Positions 1-7,427 are shown, counted from the first letter of the stretch. The stretch is 9,992 nt of DNA from Betaproteobacteria bacterium (GCA_028870615.1 JAGWPH010000103.1:1-9992), one strand, 5' to 3'. Program-made: numbers and translations. Notes: a model not told the origin generated them from the letters alone.

Positions 1-349
1 GGGTCTTGAGATCGAACACTACGCGCAACACGCCGGGTTTAAAGCGGCCCACCCGGATACCCTTGATATAGGGGTCATCGGCTTTGAGGCTACGCGCCAT
101 CGTCTCCAGCGGCGCACTGGGTTCGACCCCCTCCAGATCAAGTACCAAGCGAGCAGGATTGTCCATTGAGAACAAGGTGCTGCGGATTCCAGTCTGCGAT
201 TCGAAAGTGACTCGGGTGTACTCCTCGGCAGGCCAGAGCCTGACCGAATGGATACGGGTTTCAGCCATCGCCAGCGGTGACCACAAAGCCAGGCCAGGCC
301 CAGCGAAGAGCAGAAGCAGTGTCAGGCGGTGAAAATAGGTTCGAGGCAT
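1..349 (-). CDS. amiC: N-acetylmuramoyl-L-alanine amidase, N-terminal part (AMIN domain); truncated by window edge
   Basis: Periplasmic cell-wall amidase that splits septal peptidoglycan by cleaving the MurNAc-L-Ala bond during daughter-cell separation. Only the first 116 residues are in the window; the zinc amidase domain lies off the left edge. Seen: a signal peptide (about residues 1-29) with a leucine-rich core at 9-15 and a likely AMA|ET cleavage site. An AMIN domain follows from about residue 32, with the typical blocks ARLVLDLEGV (66-75) and IRVGRFKPGVLRVVFDLK (98-115). The ATG at 349 is preceded by AGGA with 5 nt spacing and lies 28 nt inside tsaE, so the two genes are probably translationally coupled. 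There is no twin-arginine motif, unlike E. coli AmiC, which is Tat-exported. Adjacency to tsaE is the classic neighbourhood. The choice of amiC over amiB is by family convention and less certain than the function. Confidence 0.88.
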   Translation of the reverse strand, partial: MPRTYFHRLTLLLLFAGPGLALWSPLAMAETRIHSVRLWPAEEYTRVTFESQTGIRSTLFSMDNPARLVLDLEGVEPSAPLETMARSLKADDPYIKGIRVGRFKPGVLRVVFDLKT

Positions 350-810
350 TGTCGTCCTAAAGATGAGCCTGCAATCGCGGTCAGTTTTCTTCCTTCCCCC
401 TTCGTACTCAGTTCAATGCTGACATCAGCGGTAGGGAGCCATTCGCCTGCCCGTTCAGGCCATTCCACGAAACAGAGACCAGGCCCCCCAAAATACTCCC
501 GAAACCCCGCATCCTCTAACTCAGATTGACTCTTGATTCTATAAAAATCAAAGTGATGCAAGTATAAGCTCGAAACATTATAGGTTTCAAGCACAGGATA
601 GGTCGGGCTTTTGATATTCCCTTCCACACCCAACGCACGCAACACTGCCCGCACCAACGTGGTCTTCCCCGCACCAAGCTCTCCCTTCAAGAGGATCAAT
701 ACGCCTGGTTTGAGGCCAGCGGCGAACTGTCGCCCCCAATTTTCTGTCGCCGCCAGATTCGGAAGCAGGGCTTCAAACTTCACGGTTTGGTTTGCCTTTT
801 GTGCGTTCAA
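322..810 (-). CDS. tsaE: tRNA threonylcarbamoyladenosine biosynthesis ATPase TsaE
   Basis: Cytoplasmic P-loop ATPase that works with the TsaB-TsaD pair to make t6A at position 37 of ANN-decoding tRNAs. It is essential in many bacteria. Seen in 162 residues: Walker A GELGAGKTT (43-51), the family signature SPTYPVLETY (68-77), HHFDFYR with Asp88, and the C-terminal VEWPERAGEWLP (115-126). The length matches the family (about 150-165). The start is a TTG at 810 backed by GAGGT at 816-820 with 5 nt spacing. A GTG nine codons downstream (at 783) has a poorer ribosome site and would trim the N-terminus only slightly. The 3' end overlaps the amidase start by 28 nt, indicating a tsaE-amiC operon. In E. 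coli nnr precedes tsaE; here tsaE is the first gene, divergent from queG. Confidence 0.96.
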   Translation of the reverse strand: MNAQKANQTVKFEALLPNLAATENWGRQFAAGLKPGVLILLKGELGAGKTTLVRAVLRALGVEGNIKSPTYPVLETYNVSSLYLHHFDFYRIKSQSELEDAGFREYFGGPGLCFVEWPERAGEWLPTADVSIELSTKGEGRKLTAIAGSSLGRQCLEPIFTA

Positions 811-815
811 CGCTG

Positions 816-820
816 ACCTC
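816..820 (-). promoter_or_regulatory. Shine-Dalgarno site supporting the TTG start of tsaE
   Basis: GAGGT on the minus strand lies 5 nt before the TTG at 810. It is the main reason for choosing this rare start codon over the in-frame GTG at 783. Confidence 0.65.
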
Positions 821-893
821 GGACAGGTTTGGGGGGCTCAACCCGGTATCGGAGCACACCCTACAGGCTGGCGCAAGCACCCATCCGCTCGGG

Positions 894-899
894 TATGAT
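894..899 (+). promoter_or_regulatory. Candidate -10 element (TATGAT) directly upstream of queG
   Basis: TATGAT matches the sigma70 -10 consensus at five of six positions and ends 8 nt before the queG ATG. No good -35 hexamer is visible 16-18 bp upstream. If the element is used, transcription would begin at about 906-908, giving an mRNA with almost no leader. This is a prediction from spacing alone. Confidence 0.4.
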
Positions 900-907
900 C
901 ATTTTTC

Positions 908-1972
908 ATGATTCCCGTCACATTATCCCCCCAAGCCTTAAAATCTCTCCTGATCCAGGAAGCCTTGGCTCTGGGGTTTGATTCGGTGCGCATAACACGC
1001 CCAGACCTTCGTGGCGCATCTCGCCGTTTGGAAGATTGGCTGGCAGCGGGATATCACGGCGAAATGGATTTTATGCGGCAACACGCCGCCCTGCGGGCCG
1101 ATCCGGATGCCCTGCACCCAGGAACCCTGTGCGTGATCAGCGTGTGTATGCCCTATCTCTCGACAACGCTAGCCGAAGCCGAGGGGACTCTTTCTGACTC
1201 CCGCCGTGGTTATATCTCCCGATATGCTCTGGGGCGGGACTACCATAAAGTGCTTAGGGCCCGCTTGCAGCAACTGGCCCGCACCCTGGAACAGCAATGG
1301 GGGCCCTTCAATTACCGGGTGTTCACGGACAGCGCGCCCGTGTTGGAAGTGGAAATCGCAAGCCAGGGCGGCCTGGGATGGCGTGGCAAACACACCTTGC
1401 TATTGCGGCGTGAAAGCGGTTCTTTTTTCTTCCTGGGTGAAATTTACACCGACCTTCCTCTCCCAATCGACCCGCCAGTCGGGGAGCATTGCGGCTCCTG
1501 TCAGTCCTGCATTGATATCTGTCCGACCCAGGCCATTCTTGGCCCTTATCGGCTGGATGCCCAGCGCTGTATTTCCTATCTGACCATCGAGCTCAAGGGA
1601 TCAATTCCCGAACCTCTGAGGCCCCTGATCGGCAATCGCATCTATGGATGCGATGATTGCCAGTTGGTTTGTCCTTGGAACCGCTTCGCCCAACAATCCC
1701 CAATTCCTGACTTCGCGCCGCGAGCCACGCTCCAGTCCGATCAACTGGTGGCCTTGTTTTCCTGGGAAGAAGCACAATTTAACGATCGCTTGGCCGGCTC
1801 GCCCATTCGCCGCATTGGATATGAGCGTTGGCTGCGCAACATTGCCGTTGCTCTGGGGAATGGCCCTCCTGCCCATCCCGCCGCCGTGGCCGCCCTGACC
1901 CAACGCCAGAACCATCCCTCAGCGTTGGTTCGGGAACATGTAAATTGGGCACTCCGCCGGTTGTCGGAGTAA
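908..1972 (+). CDS. queG: Epoxyqueuosine reductase QueG
   Basis: Cobalamin- and 4Fe-4S-dependent enzyme performing the last step of queuosine synthesis: reduction of epoxyqueuosine to queuosine at tRNA position 34. Seen in 354 residues: an N-terminal block with WLAAGYHGEMDFM (44-56) and PGTLCVISV (71-79); the cofactor-site segment FTDSAPVLE with Asp141 (139-147); a first cluster CGSCQSCIDIC (Cys195, 198, 201, 205) followed by P; and a second set at Cys221, 248, 251 and 255 with the YGCDDCQLVCPWN signature. The C-terminus looks like the family's helical-repeat tail. The length is typical. The ATG at 908 is the only reasonable start: an in-frame stop lies just upstream at 896, and the homologous N-terminus begins within a few residues. 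There is no Shine-Dalgarno sequence in front of it, so initiation may be leaderless. dsbD follows after 42 bp on the same strand with no terminator between them. Confidence 0.97.
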   Translation: MIPVTLSPQALKSLLIQEALALGFDSVRITRPDLRGASRRLEDWLAAGYHGEMDFMRQHAALRADPDALHPGTLCVISVCMPYLSTTLAEAEGTLSDSRRGYISRYALGRDYHKVLRARLQQLARTLEQQWGPFNYRVFTDSAPVLEVEIASQGGLGWRGKHTLLLRRESGSFFFLGEIYTDLPLPIDPPVGEHCGSCQSCIDICPTQAILGPYRLDAQRCISYLTIELKGSIPEPLRPLIGNRIYGCDDCQLVCPWNRFAQQSPIPDFAPRATLQSDQLVALFSWEEAQFNDRLAGSPIRRIGYERWLRNIAVALGNGPPAHPAAVAALTQRQNHPSALVREHVNWALRRLSE

Positions 1973-2014
1973 AATCGTTGCTTTAATGCTGACAGCACTG
2001 GAAATCAAATTCTG

Positions 2015-3706
2015 ATGAATCTTGTATCACAGCCCGCGTCCCGCCTCGCCCATGCGCCCTGTCCCCGTAGCACGTCATGGCGTGTTATGGCGATTCTGGG
2101 ATGGCTACTGGTGCTTCTATTGCCCACTCAGCCCGTTCAAGGGGCTGAGGATGGGCTGACGTTCAACAAGCCTGCATGGCCCGCCGCCCTGGCTTCGCCC
2201 AGCGCACCAAAGTCCTTTCTCAAGCCCGAAGAGGCCTTTAAAATCAACATCATTGCCGGAGCGACTCAGGACGCCTCCATCCAATTTACCCCAGCGCCTG
2301 GCTATTATCTGTACCGGGACCGTATCAAGATCATTGGATTACACGATGTTCCGATGAACCACATCGCCTTTCCTCAAGCCGAGAGCAAGCAAGATCGCAC
2401 CTTTGGCCGCGTCTGGGTTTATCACCATCCTTTTGCAGTGGATTTCACCTTTCCCGCAGATCGGCCCCGGGAGCTCGCCATTACCTATCAAGGTTGTGCC
2501 GACCAAGGGATTTGCTACCCACCGACCACCCAGAATTTCATCCTGGCCTCCGACACTGGCCTTTACCGACCGACCTTCGTTGGCAATGATCTGCCGGCCG
2601 ACGCACCCAGCGCCAATTCCGCCAATCCCAACGAGTTTCTGAGTTTCTTGAAAGGTGCAAAGCCCCTGCTTGTGCTGGCCAGCTTTTTTGGATTTGGCCT
2701 CTTGCTCGCTATGACACCCTGCCTGCTTCCCATGATTCCAATCCTCTCGGGCATCATTGCCGGTCAGGGAAACCACATCACCAAAAGCCGGGCCTTCAGC
2801 CTATCACTCACCTATGTGCTGGGCATGGCGCTGACCTATGCCCTGGTCGGGGTTATTGCAGGACTTTCGGGCACACTGCTGTCCAATGCGCTGCAAACCC
2901 CCCCCGTTCAAATCGGAACGGCACTTCTGTTCGTAGTACTGGCATTGTCCATGTTCGATGTGTACCAACTGCAATTGCCCCCCCCGCTTCAAAATAGGCT
3001 CTACACCCTGTCCGGCCGGCTACCTGGAGGCAAGTATCTGGGCGTTGGATTAATGGGAATCCTGTCTGCACTGGTCATGGGGCCCTGTGTGGCTGCTCCG
3101 CTGGCCGGTGGCCTGCTGTTCATCGCCCAGACCCACAACGTTATCCTGGGTGGCGCCGCGCTGTTCATACTGGCCCTGGGGATGGGAATGCCGCTGTTGG
3201 TCATTGGCACTTCAGCAGGGGCGCTGTTACCGCGTGCCGGACATTGGATGGTCTGGGTTAAACGGTTTTTCGGGCTTCTGCTGCTGGGTGTGGCCTTGTG
3301 GATAGTAACGCCACTCCTGGGTTCGAGAATCAATGCAAATGGCCCTCATTTTGAACGCATCGCATCAGTCACAGAACTGGACCAGGCGCTTTCCAAGGCA
3401 ACCGTTGCCGGACAACCCGTCATGCTGGATTTTTATGCGGACTGGTGTGTGTCCTGCGTTGAAATGGAAAAGAATGTTTTCCCAGTGCCTACTGTGAAAT
3501 CAATGCTGGAGAAGGGAACGTTGCTGCGTGTGGATGTCACTCAAAACACCCGGGAGGATCAGGCCTTGCTGACGCGCTTTGGTTTATTTGGCCCGCCTGG
3601 CACCATTTTCTTTGGCCGCGATGGACAGGAAATCAGTGAAGGCCGCTTGGTGGGCTATGTTCCACCGCAACAGTTTCTGGACCACCTGAACGCAGTATTC
3701 CGCTAG
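2015..3706 (+). CDS. dsbD: Thiol:disulfide interchange protein DsbD (protein-disulfide reductase)
   Basis: Inner-membrane electron carrier moving reducing equivalents from cytoplasmic thioredoxin to periplasmic partners such as DsbC, DsbG and cytochrome c maturation factors. All three domains and all three cysteine pairs are present in 563 residues. An N-terminal signal anchor (hydrophobic about 25-37) has cleavage near residues 43-44. The periplasmic alpha domain carries CADQGIC (Cys161/Cys167). The multi-span beta domain (about 215-435) carries MTPCLLP (Cys236) and [12 protein letters not shown] (Cys358). The C-terminal thioredoxin-like gamma domain carries DWCVSC (Cys478/Cys481). The length is close to E. 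coli DsbD. The start ATG has only a weak GGAA 11 nt upstream; Met25 is a possible alternative but would shorten the signal peptide's basic region. The stop codon interlocks with that of convergent orn. The beta domain contains two C8 runs (2898-2905, 2978-2985). Confidence 0.97.
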   Translation: MNLVSQPASRLAHAPCPRSTSWRVMAILGWLLVLLLPTQPVQGAEDGLTFNKPAWPAALASPSAPKSFLKPEEAFKINIIAGATQDASIQFTPAPGYYLYRDRIKIIGLHDVPMNHIAFPQAESKQDRTFGRVWVYHHPFAVDFTFPADRPRELAITYQGCADQGICYPPTTQNFILASDTGLYRPTFVGNDLPADAPSANSANPNEFLSFLKGAKPLLVLASFFGFGLLLAMTPCLLPMIPILSGIIAGQGNHITKSRAFSLSLTYVLGMALTYALVGVIAGLSGTLLSNALQTPPVQIGTALLFVVLALSMFDVYQLQLPPPLQNRLYTLSGRLPGGKYLGVGLMGILSALVMGPCVAAPLAGGLLFIAQTHNVILGGAALFILALGMGMPLLVIGTSAGALLPRAGHWMVWVKRFFGLLLLGVALWIVTPLLGSRINANGPHFERIASVTELDQALSKATVAGQPVMLDFYADWCVSCVEMEKNVFPVPTVKSMLEKGTLLRVDVTQNTREDQALLTRFGLFGPPGTIFFGRDGQEISEGRLVGYVPPQQFLDHLNAVFR

Positions 3707-4248
3707 AGTTTAATAAAGTACTCCCGGTAATGCTTTAATTCCGCAATGGATTCCTGGATATCTGCCAAAGCTTCATGCTTTCCTGATTTTTTGAATGCGC
3801 CATAGATTTCTGGTTTCCAGCGCCGCGAAAGCTCCTTGAGCGTGCTGACATCCAGATTGCGGTAATGAAAGTAGCGCTCGAGACCGGGCATGTAATTGGC
3901 AAGAAAACGCCGATCCTGACATATGGAATTCCCGCACATCGGGGATTCGCCTGCAGGCACGTGCTCTTTGAGAAAAGCCAAAAGTAGCTCTTCCGCTTTC
4001 AATTCATCCAGTGCCGAAGCCTTGACCTTGTCGATCAACCCCGAGCGTGCATGAGTCCCCTTGTTCCACGAGTCCATACCATCCAGCACGGCATCTGTCT
4101 GATGAATCACCATGACGGGGGCTTCGGCAACGGCTTCCAGTCGATTGTCCGTGATCACGATCGCCACTTCGATGATCCGGTCACGAGAAGGGTCAAGGCC
4201 AGTCATTTCCATATCGATCCAGATGAGGAGGTTCTTGTCTTGTGCCAT
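3703..4248 (-). CDS. orn: Oligoribonuclease (DEDDh 3'-5' exoribonuclease)
   Basis: Degrades 2-5 nt RNAs to mononucleotides in the cytoplasm, completing mRNA decay and clearing pGpG from cyclic-di-GMP turnover. It is essential in many proteobacteria. All catalytic residues of the DEDDh fold are visible: Asp12 and Glu14 in [10 protein letters not shown], Asp112 in [10 protein letters not shown], and His158 and Asp163 in KHEALADI. From the ATG at 4248 the protein is 181 aa, the same length as E. coli Orn, and begins [10 protein letters not shown] as homologs do. A GTG at 4296 would add 16 residues unlike the family and has no ribosome site, so it is not used here. The Shine-Dalgarno region is weak. 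orn is divergent from the M48 protease gene (58-bp gap) and its TAG stop shares a CTAG with the dsbD stop. Confidence 0.98.
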   Translation of the reverse strand: MAQDKNLLIWIDMEMTGLDPSRDRIIEVAIVITDNRLEAVAEAPVMVIHQTDAVLDGMDSWNKGTHARSGLIDKVKASALDELKAEELLLAFLKEHVPAGESPMCGNSICQDRRFLANYMPGLERYFHYRNLDVSTLKELSRRWKPEIYGAFKKSGKHEALADIQESIAELKHYREYFIKL

Positions 4249-4306
4249 AATTCGCTGCTTTGATCCTGTTTTTCGACTTACGCTATCTGACGACACACTT
4301 CAATTC

Positions 4307-5563
4307 ATGAATGCTTCGATGCTGTTTTATCTAATTTTTCTGCTGCTTTTGACGGGCATCACGGGGGTTCGGCTGTGGTTGGCTGGCAGGCAGATTCGTC
4401 ATGTCGGACTTTACCGACAGAGCGTACCACTTGCCTTCCAAGCCCGCATCCCGCTCGAAGACCACCAAAAAGCCGCAGATTACACCCGTGCCAAAACCAA
4501 GCTTCGTATGATACACATCCTGACCGACGCCCTGCTACTGTTGGTTCTTACGGAAGGCGGATTGCTGGAAATCCTGGATCAGTGGCTGCTGGGTGCTTTG
4601 GGTAACGGCTGGTCGCATGATCTGGCGCTTGGCAGCAGTGTGCTGTTGATCGGTGCGTTGGTTGACCTGCCCCTTAGCCTTTACGGCACTTTTGGAGTGG
4701 AAGCGCGTTTTGGCTTCAATCGCGTGACACCTCGGTTGTTTTTGGTGGACCTGCTGAGCGAATCCCTGATTACCGTAGGCCTCGGTGCCCCGGTATTTCT
4801 GGCTGCGGTCTGGATGATGAACTCGCTGGGAAGCCTCTGGTGGCTATGGGCCTGGGCCGCATGGATGGTCTTCAACATCGTATTGCTGACACTCTACCCC
4901 ACCCTGATTGCCCCTCTGTTCAACCGATTTACCCCATTGCCTCCAGGGGACTTACGCCAACGGGTAGAGACTCTGCTGAAGCGTTGCGGCTTTCGCTCCA
5001 GCGGATTATTCGTGATGGATGGGTCAAAACGCTCAAATCACGGAAATGCCTACTTTACGGGTTTTGGCAAAAACAAACGAGTTGTTTTTTTTGACACCCT
5101 TCTGGAACGTCTTGAGCCCGCTGAAGCCGAGGCTGTGCTGGCCCATGAATTGGGGCACTATCACTGCAAACACATCTTCCAGCGTATCATCGTCCTGTTT
5201 GGACTGAGCCTGATATTTTTGGGACTCTTGGGATGGCTCAAGGAGGCTTCCTGGTTCTATCTTGGCCTGGGTGTCACGACACCGAGTACTGCTGTCGCGC
5301 TGATCCTGTTCATATTGGTGATTCCCGTGTTCAGTTTTCCGCTTCGGCCTCTGATGAGCTTCTATTCCCGCAAGCATGAATTCGAAGCAGATGCTTACGC
5401 GGCGCGCCATTCCCCAGCAGAAAAACTGATAAGCGCATTGGTCAAGCTGTATCAGGATAACGCCTCAACGCTCACTCCAGACCCCCTGCATTCAGCCGTA
5501 TATGATTCGCACCCTCCGGCTGCGCTGCGCATTGCCCGTCTGGAATCTCTGCAGATCGCGTGA
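4307..5563 (+). CDS. M48 family (Ste24-like) integral membrane zinc metalloprotease
   Basis: Membrane-embedded metalloprotease of the CAAX-protease Ste24 type; the bacterial substrate is unknown, and a quality-control role like HtpX is inferred only. Seen in 418 residues: N-terminal membrane segments (about 5-25, 68-90, 107-125, 150-172, 176-200); the family block YGTFGVEARFGFNRVTP (126-142); IAPLFNRFTPLP (201-212); NAYFTG (247-252); the zinc site HELGH (280-284) after EAEAVLA; two further membrane segments (about 292-311, 326-346); and the third-ligand motif EFEAD (Glu358, Asp362). This length and architecture fit Ste24-like bacterial proteins rather than the shorter HtpX. The frame is open upstream to 4112, but that stretch is antisense to orn and unlike the family, so the ATG at 4307 is preferred; Met5 (4319) is also possible. 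No Shine-Dalgarno sequence is evident. The TGA stop overlaps the rsgA GTG start. Confidence 0.94.
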   Translation: MNASMLFYLIFLLLLTGITGVRLWLAGRQIRHVGLYRQSVPLAFQARIPLEDHQKAADYTRAKTKLRMIHILTDALLLLVLTEGGLLEILDQWLLGALGNGWSHDLALGSSVLLIGALVDLPLSLYGTFGVEARFGFNRVTPRLFLVDLLSESLITVGLGAPVFLAAVWMMNSLGSLWWLWAWAAWMVFNIVLLTLYPTLIAPLFNRFTPLPPGDLRQRVETLLKRCGFRSSGLFVMDGSKRSNHGNAYFTGFGKNKRVVFFDTLLERLEPAEAEAVLAHELGHYHCKHIFQRIIVLFGLSLIFLGLLGWLKEASWFYLGLGVTTPSTAVALILFILVIPVFSFPLRPLMSFYSRKHEFEADAYAARHSPAEKLISALVKLYQDNASTLTPDPLHSAVYDSHPPAALRIARLESLQIA

Positions 5564-6450
5564 ATCCTTCGCTCACCGGAACTGTCGTCGCGGCATTCGG
5601 CCGCCACTACGAAGTCGCACTCCCGGACTCGGTACAACCCATAAGTTGCGTGCGCCGTGGCAAACGCAAGGATGTCGCCTGCGGTGATCAAGTGGATATC
5701 CAGCTGACCGGCCCCGGGCAAGGGGTCATTGAAACAATACACGAGCGTCGCACCCTGCTGTACCGTGCCGATACCTGGCGCGAGAAACTGCTGGCCGCCA
5801 ATATCGACCAGGCGTTGGTCGTCGTTGCTTCTGAACCAACCTACAGCGACGAACTTCTGACCCGTTGCCTGATTGCTGCGGACGCTGCTGGGGTCGTCCC
5901 CATAATCGTTCTCAACAAGATGGATCTGGGGGAAGCTGCGGCCCGAACCCTCACAGCGCTAGAATACTACATCGACCTGGGCTATCCGTTAATTCAACTG
6001 AGTGCGCTTGGGGATGTCACGGCCCTACAACCCATATTGGAAGGACGAATAAGTATCCTGGTAGGGCAGTCCGGGATGGGTAAATCCACCCTGATCAATG
6101 CCCTGGTTCCCGATGCCATGGCCCGAACCAATAGCATGTCAACTGCCCTGGATACCGGCAGACATACCACCACCGCAGCTCGCTGCTATGCCCTGAATGC
6201 GCAAGCCGCTCTTATCGATTCTCCTGGGTTACAGGAGTTTGGTCTGGCCCACTTGAGCCCCAGAGCCATTGAAGGCTACTTCAGGGAATTTTCCGAGCTG
6301 CTGGGGCAATGTCGTTTCATGGATTGTCAACACCTTAATGAACCGGATTGCGCTCTCAAAAACCGGGCCCGGGGTCATGCACGAAGGGAATTACGCTTGC
6401 GATACCTCACCAACCTGCAACAAGCAAAGCGGCACAAAGCACACGGCTAG
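5560..6450 (+). CDS. rsgA: Ribosome small-subunit-dependent GTPase RsgA
   Basis: Circularly permuted GTPase that checks late 30S subunit maturation and is stimulated by the 30S particle. Seen in 296 residues: an N-terminal OB-fold region (about 5-65), then the G motifs in permuted order: G4 NKMD (119-122), G5 SAL (148-150), G1 GQSGMGKST (169-177), G2 with RHTTT (201-205) and G3 DSPG (220-223). The C-terminal zinc domain is C-x4-C-x-H-x5-C (Cys251, Cys256, His258, Cys264). It lacks the longer N-terminal extension of E. coli RsgA but has all the domains. The start is GTG at 5560, embedded in the GTGA that also holds the stop of the upstream protease gene. There is no convincing ribosome site, which suggests translational coupling. 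Its TAG stop is interlocked with that of the next, convergent gene. Nearness to orn is conserved in gamma- and betaproteobacteria. Confidence 0.97.
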   Translation: MNPSLTGTVVAAFGRHYEVALPDSVQPISCVRRGKRKDVACGDQVDIQLTGPGQGVIETIHERRTLLYRADTWREKLLAANIDQALVVVASEPTYSDELLTRCLIAADAAGVVPIIVLNKMDLGEAAARTLTALEYYIDLGYPLIQLSALGDVTALQPILEGRISILVGQSGMGKSTLINALVPDAMARTNSMSTALDTGRHTTTAARCYALNAQAALIDSPGLQEFGLAHLSPRAIEGYFREFSELLGQCRFMDCQHLNEPDCALKNRARGHARRELRLRYLTNLQQAKRHKAHG

Positions 6451-7349
6451 CCACCCACCTTTGCCGCAATGGTCATTAAAGCGATGATCAACAGCCAAAG
6501 CACCAGGGTCCGCCAGATCATCCCCTCAGCACTGCGTAAATGATCCATGTCTGGGAACTCCCCCACGCCCAGATCCAGCCCGCCGTAGAGTCTGATGGGC
6601 GAGGAAGAGTCCCCCAATCGAATCCCGAGCGCACCGGCAGCACTGGCGAGGACAATGCGTAGGGCTGCACGATTTCCTGAGGCCTGGGTACGCCAACAGA
6701 ACAAGGAGTCTTCAAAGTTTCCCACGATGGCAAATGCCAGTGCGGTCATACGCAGTGGAAGCCAGTCCAGCCAGTAAAATGCAGCACAGGAAAAACGTCC
6801 GAAATCGGTTTTGGTATCCAAACCCCAGACCCGGTTGAGACGCATGGCCATCAGATAGAGCAGCGCCCCGGTGGGTCCAGGCAAGATGCAGTACCAGAAC
6901 AACACCCCGAACAGGTGCGTATGGATATCTATGATCGCAAGCTCGATCCCTCGGGCAACCAATTCCGCAAGTTCTGGAGAGGACGGTCCTGAAAAGCCCA
7001 AACGTTCGGCGACCCGGTCCCGCTGGTCGTGACGCAAGTCTCCCTGCAATGTAGACAAGCGATTAAGGATCGATCTGAAGTCAAGAACCAGGGTTAAAAC
7101 CAGCACATCGAGGATCCATCCCAGTCCCACACCCAGCCAACTCAACAATATATTGAGCGTGCCAAACGCGAGGAGTGTCGGGATTACCGCAAAAAACCAG
7201 GCAACGATGCCGTGGTGGCGTTCTCCTGAATTGAACAGATCGTCCAGGCTACTGGCATAGCGGTCAAAAAGTGCGAATACCCTAGCCTGGCTGGAGACAG
7301 GCCGATACTGTTCCAGTAACAGTGCAATCAGTATTGAAAAGAAGTTCAT
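6447..7349 (-). CDS. CobD/CbiB-like (AmpE-type) integral membrane protein
   Basis: Resembles the betaproteobacterial proteins annotated as CobD/CbiB family, distantly related to the cobalamin-biosynthesis protein CbiB and to AmpE; its actual role is not established. Seen in 300 residues: an N-terminus ALLLEQYRP (9-17), GERHHGIVAW (42-51), membrane segments at about 48-72, 75-93, 143-168 and 278-297, the block GVLFWYCILPGPTGALLY (148-165), FYWLDWLPLRMTALAFAIVG (191-210), NFED (211-214) and the glycine-rich GALGIRLG (239-246). No other cobalamin-pathway gene is nearby, so a vitamin B12 role is not supported by context. The ATG at 7349 starts the homologous region. The frame stays open to an ATG at 7427, but that lies upstream of the intrinsic terminator and is rejected. 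No clear ribosome site. The stop interlocks with the rsgA stop. Confidence 0.84.
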   Translation of the reverse strand: MNFFSILIALLLEQYRPVSSQARVFALFDRYASSLDDLFNSGERHHGIVAWFFAVIPTLLAFGTLNILLSWLGVGLGWILDVLVLTLVLDFRSILNRLSTLQGDLRHDQRDRVAERLGFSGPSSPELAELVARGIELAIIDIHTHLFGVLFWYCILPGPTGALLYLMAMRLNRVWGLDTKTDFGRFSCAAFYWLDWLPLRMTALAFAIVGNFEDSLFCWRTQASGNRAALRIVLASAAGALGIRLGDSSSPIRLYGGLDLGVGEFPDMDHLRSAEGMIWRTLVLWLLIIALMTIAAKVGG

Positions 7350-7369
7350 GGTTGTGATCTGCAGCTGAA

Positions 7370-7398
7370 TTTTGTGGAGGTTAACACAATCCACAAAA
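7370..7398. promoter_or_regulatory. Perfect 9-bp inverted repeat with 11-nt loop
   Basis: TTTTGTGGA (7370-7378) and TCCACAAAA (7390-7398) are exact reverse complements around an 11-nt loop containing the palindrome GTTAAC. The element sits just upstream of the CobD/CbiB-like gene, and one arm overlaps the T-tract of the preceding gene's terminator. It could be an operator, a 5' leader hairpin or a second termination element. Nothing in the sequence decides between these. Confidence 0.55.
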
Positions 7399-7419
7399 AA
7401 AACGGGGGTCGCCCCCCGT
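7395..7419 (-). terminator. Intrinsic terminator of the 7428-8462 gene
   Basis: On the minus strand, ACGGGGG-GCGA-CCCCCGT forms a perfect 7-bp GC-rich stem closed by a GCGA (GNRA-type) tetraloop, followed directly by eight T residues. It starts 9 nt after the TGA of the uncharacterised gene, so that gene is transcriptionally separated from the downstream CobD/CbiB-like gene. This is the only strong terminator seen in the window. Confidence 0.93.
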
Positions 7420-7427
7420 CGGTTCAT

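Noticed and set aside
84..332. Plus-strand open frame over the amidase start
   Set aside because: Antisense to a clear AMIN-domain coding region; no ribosome site and no recognisable protein features.
1988..1998. Small inverted repeat (TGCTG-A-CAGCA) between queG and dsbD as a terminator
   Set aside because: Only 5-bp arms with a one-base centre and no following T-tract; too weak to separate the two genes.
4249..4296. 16-residue extension of Orn from a GTG at 4296
   Set aside because: The 181-aa form from 4248 matches the family in length and N-terminus; no ribosome site supports the GTG.
4112..4306. 65-codon N-terminal extension of the M48 protease
   Set aside because: It is antisense to orn, unlike the family N-terminus, and the hydrophobic start of the homologous protein is at the ATG at 4307.
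7350..7427. 26-residue extension of the CobD/CbiB-like protein from an ATG at 7427
   Set aside because: The extension would be encoded across the intrinsic terminator and the dyad; the family N-terminus begins at 7349.
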